NCBI RefSeq assembly: GCF_001431535.1
Contig: NZ_LDJK01000007.1
Span: forward strand, 62,001-126,000
Length of the DNA: 64,000 bases
Direction of reading: 5' to 3'
Source of the DNA: Stenotrophomonas chelatiphaga
GTDB lineage: Bacteria > Pseudomonadota > Gammaproteobacteria > Xanthomonadales > Xanthomonadaceae
Of this stretch, positions 56,956 to 64,000 are shown in pieces (positions within the stretch are counted from its first letter, which is position 1; every line of letters begins with the position of its first letter). The notes beneath the pieces were generated by a model that saw only the letters and a program-made list of their open reading frames with translations, ran no database searches and was not told the origin of the DNA. Position numbers and translations under genes: made by a program.

Positions 56956-59296
56956 TCGCGGACCGGTGGCCGACACCCCCCATCGCGGCTGGCGCTGGCT
57001 TGCCCTTGCCTGGCTGCTGGTGCTGCTGGCGCTGGGCGTGCAGCAGGCCCTGCAGTGGCGGCAGCATGCGCCGATCGACACCGATATCCTTGCGCTGCTG
57101 CCACAGGATGCACAGGACCGCCTGCTGTCCGACGTAACCCGGCGCATCGCCGATGCGAACTCGCGCGACGTGGTGGTGCTGCTGGGCAGTACCGACGCGG
57201 CCGCCACGCTGCGCGCGCAGGCGGCCTTCGCCGCTGCGCTGGCCGGCGATGCCGACGCCGCGCTGCTGCAGCCGGCCGGTGCGCTCGACGGCTGGTTCGA
57301 TGAGGCGCGCACGTTCTACGCGCCGTACCGTGACCGCCTGTTGACCCCCGCGCAGCGCGACACCCTGCAGCACGCCGCGCCGGATGCGCTGGCGCAACAG
57401 GCATTGGCCCAGTTGTACGGGCCCATGGGTGGGCCGCGGCTGACCGCCTGGCTGCAGGATCCGCTGGGACTGTGGCCGGCATGGTGGCAGCAGCAGGCAA
57501 AGGCGGCCGGCCTGCGACTGGGTGAAGACGGCCTGCTGCAGGCGGAAGGAAAGCAGTGGGCGGTGCTGCGCCTGGGCACCCGCGATTCGGCGTTCCAGCT
57601 GGACGGCGAACCGCATATCGGTGCGCTGCTGGAACGCGCGGGGCAGGCCGCGAGCGCCGCCACGCCCGGACTGGAGATCCTGCACGCAGGCGTGCCCCTG
57701 CATGCCGAAGCCGCGGCGGTGCAGGCCAACCGCGAGATCAACACGATCGGCTGGGGCTCGCTGGCCGCGGTGCTGCTGCTGGTGTGGCTGGCGTTCCGTT
57801 CGCTGCGCCCGATCCTGCTGGTGGCGATGTCGCTGCTGGTCGGCTGCGGGGTGGCGCTGGCCGCGACCGTGCTGGTGTTCGGCAAGGTGCACCTGCTGAC
57901 GCTGGTGTTCGGTGCCTCCCTGGTCGGCGTGGCCGAAGACTATGGCATCCACTGGTTCGCCTCGCGCCAGGCGGCGCCGCGTCAGAGTCGCTGGTCCCTG
58001 CTGCGCTACCTGCTGCCCGGGTTGTGGCTGGCCCTGCTGACCAGCGCCTTGGCCTATCTGGCGCTGGCCATCACCCCGTTCCCCGGCCTGCGGCAGATGG
58101 CGCTGTTTTCGGTGGTCGGGCTGGCGGCCGCGTTCGTCACGGTGATCCTGTGGTTCCCGTGGCTGGATGGTGGAACGGTACGCCAGACCCGCTTCTCGCA
58201 CTGGCTGGGCAACACGCTGCAGCGCTGGCCCCGGCTGTGCGGCCGGTCGCTGGGTGGCGTGATCACCGCGCTGCTGCTGTTCTGCGCCGGTGGCATGCTG
58301 TTCCTGCACGTGGACGATGACCTGCGCAGCCTGCAGTCTTCGCCACCGGCGCTGATGGAACAGCAGATCCGCATCTCGCGCCTGCTCGGCATGCCCAGCC
58401 CGGCGCAGTTCTTCCTGGTGCAGGGCGCCGATGCCGGCCAGCTGCTGCAGCGCGAAGAAGCCTTGACCGCGCGGCTTCGCGCGCTGGAAGGGCAGGGCCG
58501 CATCGGCAGCCACCGCGCACTGAGTGACTGGTTGCCGTCTCCGTTGCAGCAGGACGCCGACGCCCGGCTGGCCGCGCAGGCGGAGTCAGCGGTGCTGCAG
58601 GCGGTCGGCGCGGTCAGTGGCGAGGCGCTGCAGCGACCCACGTTCGCCCGCACCCCGATCGACCTGCAGGCCTTCCTTGCTTCGCCGGCCTCGGCGCCGT
58701 TCCGGCCGCTGTGGATAGGTGCGCTTGGCGGGGGCGTGGCCAGCGTGGTGCTGGTCGATGACCTCTCGCAGCCGAGTGCACTGGCCGACCTCGACCAGGC
58801 CGGCGCCGGCCTGCCCGGCGTGCGCTGGGTCGACCGCACCGCGGATTTTTCGCGCCTGCTGGGGCATTACCGCAAGCTGATGAGCGGCATGCTGCTGGCC
58901 GGCGTGGCGCTGGTGTTCGCCGCATTGTGGTGGCGCTACCGCCGCGATGCCTGGCGGGTGATCGTGCCGACCCTGCTCGCCGGGGGCCTGACGCTTGCCG
59001 TGCTGGCCCTGCTTGGCCACCCGTTGCAGCTGTTCAACGTGCTGGCATTGATGCTGCTGCTGGGCATGGGCATCGACTACGGCATCTTCCTGCTGGAACA
59101 CCGCGGCGATCCCAGCGCGTGGGTGGCGGTGTGCGTGGGTGCGGCCAGTACCTGGCTCTCGTTCGGCCTGCTCGGGCTGTCCGCTACGCCGGCGCTGCGG
59201 GCCTTCGGCATGACCCTGCTGCTCGGCATCGGGCTGGTGTGGCTGCTGTCGCCGCTGTTCCGCCCCGCGCCCCCTCCCACCACAGGAACCCCGTGA
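56948..59296 (+). CDS. MMPL/RND-type exporter of aryl-polyene cluster
   Basis: A 782-residue protein with two repeats, each a periplasmic loop and a bundle of about five or six helices (for example SLAAVLLLVWLAFRSLRPILLVAMSLL and NVLALMLLLGMGIDYGIFLLEH). The GID/GVAEDYGIHWF motifs in the helices recall the proton-relay Asp of MMPL transporters. It starts at TTG 56948. It is the likely inner-membrane pump for the polyene lipid, working with the LolA-like and DUF3261 proteins. Confidence 0.87.
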   Translation: MTDRGPVADTPHRGWRWLALAWLLVLLALGVQQALQWRQHAPIDTDILALLPQDAQDRLLSDVTRRIADANSRDVVVLLGSTDAAATLRAQAAFAAALAGDADAALLQPAGALDGWFDEARTFYAPYRDRLLTPAQRDTLQHAAPDALAQQALAQLYGPMGGPRLTAWLQDPLGLWPAWWQQQAKAAGLRLGEDGLLQAEGKQWAVLRLGTRDSAFQLDGEPHIGALLERAGQAASAATPGLEILHAGVPLHAEAAAVQANREINTIGWGSLAAVLLLVWLAFRSLRPILLVAMSLLVGCGVALAATVLVFGKVHLLTLVFGASLVGVAEDYGIHWFASRQAAPRQSRWSLLRYLLPGLWLALLTSALAYLALAITPFPGLRQMALFSVVGLAAAFVTVILWFPWLDGGTVRQTRFSHWLGNTLQRWPRLCGRSLGGVITALLLFCAGGMLFLHVDDDLRSLQSSPPALMEQQIRISRLLGMPSPAQFFLVQGADAGQLLQREEALTARLRALEGQGRIGSHRALSDWLPSPLQQDADARLAAQAESAVLQAVGAVSGEALQRPTFARTPIDLQAFLASPASAPFRPLWIGALGGGVASVVLVDDLSQPSALADLDQAGAGLPGVRWVDRTADFSRLLGHYRKLMSGMLLAGVALVFAALWWRYRRDAWRVIVPTLLAGGLTLAVLALLGHPLQLFNVLALMLLLGMGIDYGIFLLEHRGDPSAWVAVCVGAASTWLSFGLLGLSATPALRAFGMTLLLGIGLVWLLSPLFRPAPPPTTGTP

Positions 59297-59297
59297 C

Positions 59298-59846
59298 ATG
59301 AGCCGCCTGCTGCCTGCGATCCTGCTCACCCTGCTGCTCGCCGCCTGTGCCGGCCGGCCGGTGCGTACCGAAAGTGCGCTGCCGCCGCTGCGCCTGTCGC
59401 CGGCCAGCCTGCAGGGCACGCTCGCCCTGCAGCAGCAGCTGCACTTCCGTTTCGGTCGCGCCGAACGCGACCTGGACGCCCTGCTGGAAGCCGATGCCGG
59501 GCAGGTGCAGCTGCTGGTGCAGGCAATGGGCCAGACCGGCTTCCGCGTGCAGTGGGACGGCCAGGAGCTGCAGGAACAGCGCGCTGCGTGGCTGCCGAAG
59601 CAGGTACGTGCCGACCGCGTGCTGGACGACCTGCAGTTCGCGCTGTGGCCGACCGCGGCGATTGCCGCGGTGCTGACCGACGGCTGGCAGGTGGTCGATG
59701 ATGGCCGCGTGCGCCGGCTGCAGCGTGGCGGCGTCGAAGCCTTGCGGCTGCAGCGCAACGACGATGGCAGCCTGCAGCTGGACAACCGCGTTGAAGGCTA
59801 TTCGCTGACCATCCGCTCAGTGCCGACCGGCGACCCAGCGCCATGA
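59298..59846 (+). CDS. DUF3261 lipoprotein of aryl-polyene cluster
   Basis: A 182-residue lipoprotein with lipobox LLLAAC (near residue 16; MSRLLPAILLTLLLAAC). The rest is beta-rich, with FRVQWDGQELQEQRAAWLP and ALWPTAAIAAVL, the DUF3261 pattern. LolB-like function, accepting a lipidated pigment at the outer membrane, is a reasonable inference because it follows the LolA-like and exporter genes. Confidence 0.83.
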   Translation: MSRLLPAILLTLLLAACAGRPVRTESALPPLRLSPASLQGTLALQQQLHFRFGRAERDLDALLEADAGQVQLLVQAMGQTGFRVQWDGQELQEQRAAWLPKQVRADRVLDDLQFALWPTAAIAAVLTDGWQVVDDGRVRRLQRGGVEALRLQRNDDGSLQLDNRVEGYSLTIRSVPTGDPAP

Positions 59847-61036
59847 ACGCGCCGATTTTCCTCAACGACATGGGTGTCGTCTGCGCGCTCGGCGCCGGAC
59901 GCGCGCAGGTCGCCGCCGGCCTGTTCGCCGACCACCCCGGCGGCCTGACCGACTGTGACGACGTGCTGCCCGGACGCACCCTGGCGCTGGGCCGCGTGCA
60001 GGCCGCGCTGCCGGACCTGTCCGCGCTGCCCACCGCGCTGCGGGGCCGCAACAACGCCTTGCTGGACCTCGCGCTGGCGCAGATCGCGCCCGCCGTGCAG
60101 GCCGCCGTTGAGCGTTACGGTGCCGGGCGGGTCGCGGTGGTGATCGGCACCAGCACCTCCGGCATCGGCGAAACCGAGCCGGCCCTGCGTGCGTGGCACG
60201 CAACCGGGCACTGGCCGGAAAGCTTCGCCTATGCCCAGCAGGAAATGGGCAGCGCGGCGGCGTTCGTACGCCACCGCAGCGGTGCAACGGGGCCGGCGTG
60301 GACGCTGTCCACTGCGTGTTCGTCCGGGGCCAAGGCGCTGGCATCGGCAGCGCGCCTGCTGCGTGCCGGCATCGTCGATGCGGTGATCGCCGGCGGGGCC
60401 GATTCGCTGTGCCGCTTCACCGTGGCCGGTTTCAACGCACTGGATTCGATCTCCGACACCCGCTGCCTGCCGCTCTCGGCAACGCGTGCGGGCATCAACA
60501 TCGGCGAAGGGTCGGCGCTGTTCCTGCTGACCCGCGAACCGGGTCCGGTACAGCTCGCCGGCTGGGGTGAAAGTTCGGACGCTCACCACATGTCCGCCCC
60601 CGAACCGAGTGGTGCAGGCGCCATTGCGGCGATGCGCGAGGCGTTGGACCGCGCCGGCTGGGCACCGACGGACGTGGACTACATCAACCTGCACGGCACG
60701 GCCACCCGGCACAACGATGCGATGGAATCGCGTGCGGTGCAGGCAGTGCTCGGCGGGCAGGTCGCGGCCAGTTCCACCAAGCCGCTGACCGGCCACGCGC
60801 TGGGCGCGTCCGGTGCGATCGAAGCGGCGCTGTGCTGGATCGCGCTGGCCGACAATCCGTCCGGCCGCCTGCCGCCGCACTGGTGGGATGGCCAGCCCGA
60901 TCCGGAGCTGCCCGCGCTGGCGCTGGTGGCGCCGGGCGCGGTGGCGGCCGGCCCCCTGCAGCGCGTCCTCAGCAGTTCGTTCGCCTTTGGCGGCAGCAAT
61001 GCCGTGCTGGCCCTGCAGCGGATGCCCGGCGCATGA
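59843..61036 (+). CDS. Beta-ketoacyl-ACP synthase, first copy
   Basis: A 397-residue FabF-type ketosynthase with Cys159 in TLSTACSSG, the His of NLHGTATRHND and the second His of TGHALGASG, a complete Cys-His-His triad. It condenses the aryl or polyene chain with malonyl-ACP. Chain length is probably set with the chain-length-factor-like protein at the start of the cluster. It overlaps the lipoprotein gene (ATGA) and the dehydratase gene. Confidence 0.9.
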   Translation: MNAPIFLNDMGVVCALGAGRAQVAAGLFADHPGGLTDCDDVLPGRTLALGRVQAALPDLSALPTALRGRNNALLDLALAQIAPAVQAAVERYGAGRVAVVIGTSTSGIGETEPALRAWHATGHWPESFAYAQQEMGSAAAFVRHRSGATGPAWTLSTACSSGAKALASAARLLRAGIVDAVIAGGADSLCRFTVAGFNALDSISDTRCLPLSATRAGINIGEGSALFLLTREPGPVQLAGWGESSDAHHMSAPEPSGAGAIAAMREALDRAGWAPTDVDYINLHGTATRHNDAMESRAVQAVLGGQVAASSTKPLTGHALGASGAIEAALCWIALADNPSGRLPPHWWDGQPDPELPALALVAPGAVAAGPLQRVLSSSFAFGGSNAVLALQRMPGA

Positions 61037-61485
61037 CGCTCTACCCGATCGAAGACGTGGTGCCGCACCGTGGCAGCGCGCTGCTGCTGGACCAGGTGCT
61101 GCGCTGGGACGAGGACAGCATCGACGTAGCGCTGGTGGTGCCGGCTGCGGGCCTGTTCAACGAGGCGGCCGGCGTACCGGCGTGGATCGGCATCGAATAC
61201 ATGGCACAGGCCATCGCGGCGTGGGCGGGCTGCCGCGCGCGGCGTGACGGGCGCCCGCCGCAGATCGGTTTCCTGCTCGGCAGCCGCCGCTACAGCAGCC
61301 AGGTTCCGCTGTTCCCTGCCGGTACCGCGCTGGTGGTACACGCGCGGCGCGAACTGATGGGCGACAATGGGCTCGGCCTGTTCGCCTGCCGCATCACTGC
61401 GGGCAGCGAAACATGGGTGGACGCCAACGTGTCGGTATACGAACCGGCCGATGCGCAGGCTTACCTGGAGAGGGGAAACGCATGA
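61033..61485 (+). CDS. Hotdog 3-hydroxyacyl-ACP dehydratase (ApeP-like)
   Basis: A 150-residue hotdog protein starting MTLYPIEDVVPHRGSALLLDQVL. PHRG holds the catalytic His, and IGIEYMAQAIAAW is the central helix. It removes water from the 3-hydroxyacyl-ACP to make the conjugated double bond. It is a second dehydratase besides the one fused to the ligase. ATGA overlaps link it to both neighbours. Confidence 0.85.
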   Translation: MTLYPIEDVVPHRGSALLLDQVLRWDEDSIDVALVVPAAGLFNEAAGVPAWIGIEYMAQAIAAWAGCRARRDGRPPQIGFLLGSRRYSSQVPLFPAGTALVVHARRELMGDNGLGLFACRITAGSETWVDANVSVYEPADAQAYLERGNA

Positions 61486-62213
61486 CCGCCAACCTTGCCG
61501 TGCTGGTGACCGGCGCAAGCCGCGGCATCGGCCGTGCGATCGCCCTGCGCGCCGCCCGCGATGGCTTCGACGTGGCAGTGCACTGCCGCAGTCGCATCGA
61601 CGAAGCCCAGGCCGTGGTCGCGGAGATCGCCGCGATGGGCCGGCAGGCCCGCGTGCTGGCCTTCGACATCAGTGACCGCGCCGCCGCGCGCACCGCGCTG
61701 GAAGCCGACGTGGCCGCCCATGGCGCGTACTACGGCGTGGTGTGCAATGCCGGCATCGCCCGCGACGGGGCCTTCCCCGCACTCAGCGAAGCAGACTGGG
61801 ACCAGGTGCTGCACACCAACCTGGATGGGTTCTACAACGTGCTGCACCCGCTGGTGATGCCGATGGTGCGGCGCCGCCAGCCGGGGCGCATCGTCACCCT
61901 GGCGTCCGTTTCCGGTCTGATCGGCAACCGTGGCCAGGTCAACTACAGCGCCGCCAAGGCCGGCATCATCGGTGCCACCAAGGCGCTGGCGCTGGAGCTG
62001 GCCAGTCGCCGGATCACCGTCAACTGCGTGGCACCCGGGCTGGTCGATACCGAGATGCTGGACGCCGAGGTGGTCGAGCACGCGCTCAAGCTGGTTCCTG
62101 CGGGCCGGGTCGGCACGCCGGACGATGTGGCCGCGGCGGTGGCGTTCCTGCTGTCGGCCGATGCCGGCTACATCACCCGCCAGGTGATCTCGGTCAACGG
62201 AGGCCTGGCCTGA
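61482..62213 (+). CDS. 3-oxoacyl-ACP reductase (FabG-like, ApeQ type)
   Basis: A 243-residue SDR reductase. The cofactor motif is TGASRGIGRA (residues 11-20), and the catalytic set is Ser in SVSGLIG with YSAAK. The C-terminal ITRQVISVNGGLA is typical of FabG. It reduces each new keto group of the growing chain with NADPH. It overlaps the second ketosynthase gene by one base (TGATG). Confidence 0.9.
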   Translation: MTANLAVLVTGASRGIGRAIALRAARDGFDVAVHCRSRIDEAQAVVAEIAAMGRQARVLAFDISDRAAARTALEADVAAHGAYYGVVCNAGIARDGAFPALSEADWDQVLHTNLDGFYNVLHPLVMPMVRRRQPGRIVTLASVSGLIGNRGQVNYSAAKAGIIGATKALALELASRRITVNCVAPGLVDTEMLDAEVVEHALKLVPAGRVGTPDDVAAAVAFLLSADAGYITRQVISVNGGLA

Positions 62214-63463
62214 TGCAGCGCGAAGGACGCCGCGTGGTGGTCACCGGCGCAGCGGCGATCAGTCCGCTGGGCCAGGACTGGCCGAGCATCCACGCGCGCC
62301 TGCGTTCGCTGCGCAATGCCGTGCGCGCGATGCCGGAGTGGGATGTCTATGCAGGCCTGAACACACGGCTGGCCGCGCCGGCCGAGGCGTTCGAGCTGCC
62401 CGAGCACTACAACCGCAAGACCACCCGTTCGATGGGGCGCGTGGCGCTGATGGCCGTGCGCGCCAGCGAACTGGCGCTGCAGCAGGCCGGCCTGCTCGAC
62501 CATCCGGTGCTGCACGGCGGGCGTACCGGCGTCTCCTACGGGTCCTCGGCTGGCAGCCACGAGGCGATCAGCGAGTTCGGCCGCATGCTCAACAGCTTCA
62601 CCACCGCCGGCATCACCGCCACCACCTATTTGAAGATGATGAGCCACACCGCACCGGTGAACATAGGGGTGTTCTTCGGCCTGAGCGGGCGCATCCACAC
62701 CACGTCCAGCGCGTGCACGTCGGGTAGCCAGGGCATCGGCGAAGCCTACGAGACGATCCGCGCCGGCCGCCAGACGGTGATGCTGGCCGGCGGCGCCGAG
62801 CAGCTGGACGCCACCGCGGCCGCGGTGTTCGACACCCTGTACGCCACCAGCGTGCGCAATGAGGCGCCGCAGGCCACGCCACGCCCGTTCGATGCGGGCC
62901 GCGACGGGCTGGTGCTGGGCGAAGGTGCCTGCACCCTGGTGCTGGAAGAGCGCCAGCATGCGCTGGAGCGCGGCGCGCCGATCCTGGCCGAAGTCCGCGG
63001 TTATGGCAGCAACAGCGACGGCCAGCACGTGACCCAGCCCAGCAGCCCGACCATGGCGCGTGCCATGCAGTTGGCGCTGGACGACGCCGGCCTCGCGCCG
63101 TCGCAGATCGGCTACATCAACGCCCATGGCACGGCCACCGACCACGGCGACATCGCCGAAAGCCAGGCCACGGCCGCAGTGTTCGGCGCCGGGGTGCCGA
63201 TCAGTTCGCTGAAAGGCTACGTCGGCCACATGCTGGGCGCCTGTGGTGCGTTCGAAGCCTGGCTGAGCATCGAGATGATGCGCGCGGGCTGGTTTGCCCC
63301 CACCTTGAACCTGGACGTGGTGGATCCGCGCTGTGCCCCGCTGGACCACGTGCGGGGGCAAGGCCGCACGCTGCAGGTCGACCACGTGATGAGCAACAAT
63401 TTCGCCTTCGGCGGCATCAACACCTCGCTGGTATTCGCCCGCCATCCGGCGACCCAAGACTGA
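62213..63463 (+). CDS. Beta-ketoacyl-ACP synthase, second copy
   Basis: A 416-residue FabF-type ketosynthase with Cys168 in TSSACTSGSQG, the His of NAHGTATDHGD and the His of KGYVGHMLGAC. The sequence differs clearly from the first copy (CTSG in place of CSSG), as in ApeR versus ApeO. One may do the first condensation with the aryl starter and the other the elongation. It is the last gene of the pigment operon. Confidence 0.9.
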   Translation: MQREGRRVVVTGAAAISPLGQDWPSIHARLRSLRNAVRAMPEWDVYAGLNTRLAAPAEAFELPEHYNRKTTRSMGRVALMAVRASELALQQAGLLDHPVLHGGRTGVSYGSSAGSHEAISEFGRMLNSFTTAGITATTYLKMMSHTAPVNIGVFFGLSGRIHTTSSACTSGSQGIGEAYETIRAGRQTVMLAGGAEQLDATAAAVFDTLYATSVRNEAPQATPRPFDAGRDGLVLGEGACTLVLEERQHALERGAPILAEVRGYGSNSDGQHVTQPSSPTMARAMQLALDDAGLAPSQIGYINAHGTATDHGDIAESQATAAVFGAGVPISSLKGYVGHMLGACGAFEAWLSIEMMRAGWFAPTLNLDVVDPRCAPLDHVRGQGRTLQVDHVMSNNFAFGGINTSLVFARHPATQD

Positions 63464-63590
63464 ACCGCGTCACGACATTGATGAATCCCGTGTCGGGAAA
63501 CGGTGCGCAGCGGGTCCATGCCTGACCTGACGCCTTCCGCCGGTGACGGGTTTCCGACACAATCATGTCTTGAGGGGTAAACCTGAAAGC

Positions 63591-63851
63591 ATGCAAGCCT
63601 ACGTCTACAAGAGCCAACGCAAAGACGATACCTACGTCTATCTCGCCGAGCGGGATGGCTTCGGCGTGCTGCCCGGGCCATTGGCCGCATCGCTGGGCCG
63701 GCTGACCCTGGTGCTGGAAGTGGAACTGGTCGAAGGCCGTCGCCTGGCACGCGCGGATGTCGCGCTCGTGCGCAGCGAACTGGCCAGCCGCGGGTTCTAC
63801 CTGCAGGTGCCGCCGAGCATCACCAGCATGATGCCGCGTCACAATGACTGA
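63591..63851 (+). CDS. YcgL-domain protein
   Basis: An 86-residue protein starting [24 protein letters not shown], the DUF709/YcgL pattern, ending in the conserved [10 protein letters not shown]. Its function is unsettled; YcgL proteins are small cytoplasmic proteins of gammaproteobacteria. The start at 63591 fits the family better than one 16 codons upstream. The 127-base gap back to the ketosynthase shows no strong terminator. Confidence 0.85.
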   Translation: MQAYVYKSQRKDDTYVYLAERDGFGVLPGPLAASLGRLTLVLEVELVEGRRLARADVALVRSELASRGFYLQVPPSITSMMPRHND

Positions 63852-64000
63852 CCCGCATCCCCGACTGGTTCCTGCCGCGCTGGTGCTGGGTGCAGTGCTG
63901 GCCGCGGCATCGGCCGTGGGCGGCCTGCCCGGCGTACTGCTGGCCGCGCTTGCGCAGCCGGCCTTCGCGCTGGGCGTGTCCTGGCTGCGCCGCAGCCGGG
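63844..64000 (+). CDS. Hypothetical membrane protein, partial
   Basis: Begins [28 protein letters not shown] and runs off the right edge. A hydrophobic helix ([20 protein letters not shown]) is followed by a second one ([18 protein letters not shown]). The ATG overlaps the YcgL stop by eight bases, so it is probably co-transcribed. No family can be assigned from 52 residues. Confidence 0.6.
   Translation, partial: MTDPHPRLVPAALVLGAVLAAASAVGGLPGVLLAALAQPAFALGVSWLRRSR

Overview
The window is high-GC gammaproteobacterial chromosome and reads as a Stenotrophomonas (Xanthomonadaceae). Four independent signs point there: GTAG-headed palindromic REP elements of the SMAG type in several gaps, an oleC-oleD junction of the long-chain olefin pathway, a predicted sX13-type sRNA directly downstream of polA, and a complete aryl-polyene (xanthomonadin-like) pigment locus. 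No tRNA, rRNA, CRISPR array, insertion sequence or prophage was seen. Gene density is high, and many neighbours overlap by 4-14 bases (ATGA or TGATG junctions).

Layout. 0-1.4 kb: end of oleC, oleD, a DUF1328 membrane peptide. 1.65-5.5 kb: ubiJ-ubiB-truC-xthA, translationally coupled. 5.5-6.5 kb: a GlsB-type membrane protein and an Sfp-like phosphopantetheinyl transferase between REP elements. 6.6-9.1 kb: rsmG, parA, parB. 9.1-11.2 kb: sugar epimerase, GT2 glycosyltransferase and a LAB_N membrane protein (envelope sugar modification). 11.3-13.1 kb: exported DUF885 protein. 13.1-13.75 kb: a small protein with an SH2-like sequence pattern. 13.8-19.7 kb: histidine-rich exported protein plus czcCBA metal efflux. 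19.7-21.3 kb: REP array, ridA, divergent lysR regulator. 21.4-23.5 kb: an ATPase-HNH pair resembling Septu anti-phage systems. 23.5-30.6 kb: macrolide/sterol-type glycosyltransferase, rpmB-rpmG, cardiolipin synthase, an FAD/NAD(P) protein and uvrD. 30.7-34.9 kb: a single 1399-residue protein with two homologous helical modules flanking a kinase-like core, resembling a secreted effector. 34.9-40.9 kb: thuA-like gene, uspA, two small genes, polA, sX13-like sRNA, hemF. 41-45.3 kb: exported cysteine-rich repeat protein, a membrane protein, and an S9 peptidase. 45.3-48.2 kb: a 442-base gap with nested inverted repeats, then cioAB. 48.4-63.5 kb: the aryl-polyene cluster. 63.6-64 kb: a YcgL-family gene and the start of a membrane protein.

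The aryl-polyene locus has 17 genes on one strand with almost no spacing. An aromatic ammonia-lyase and an AMP ligase would supply and load the aryl starter. Two ACPs, two ketosynthases, a chain-length-factor-like protein, a ketoreductase and dehydratases would build the polyene. Acyltransferases and a glycosyltransferase would attach it to a lipid anchor. A LolA-like protein, a DUF3261 lipoprotein and an MMPL exporter would move it to the outer membrane. The AMP ligase and a dehydratase are fused in one polypeptide. The Sfp-type transferase at 5.9 kb could activate the ACPs (inference).

The least explained parts are the 1399-residue kinase-like protein, the SH2-like protein, the Septu-like pair and the nested inverted-repeat gap.
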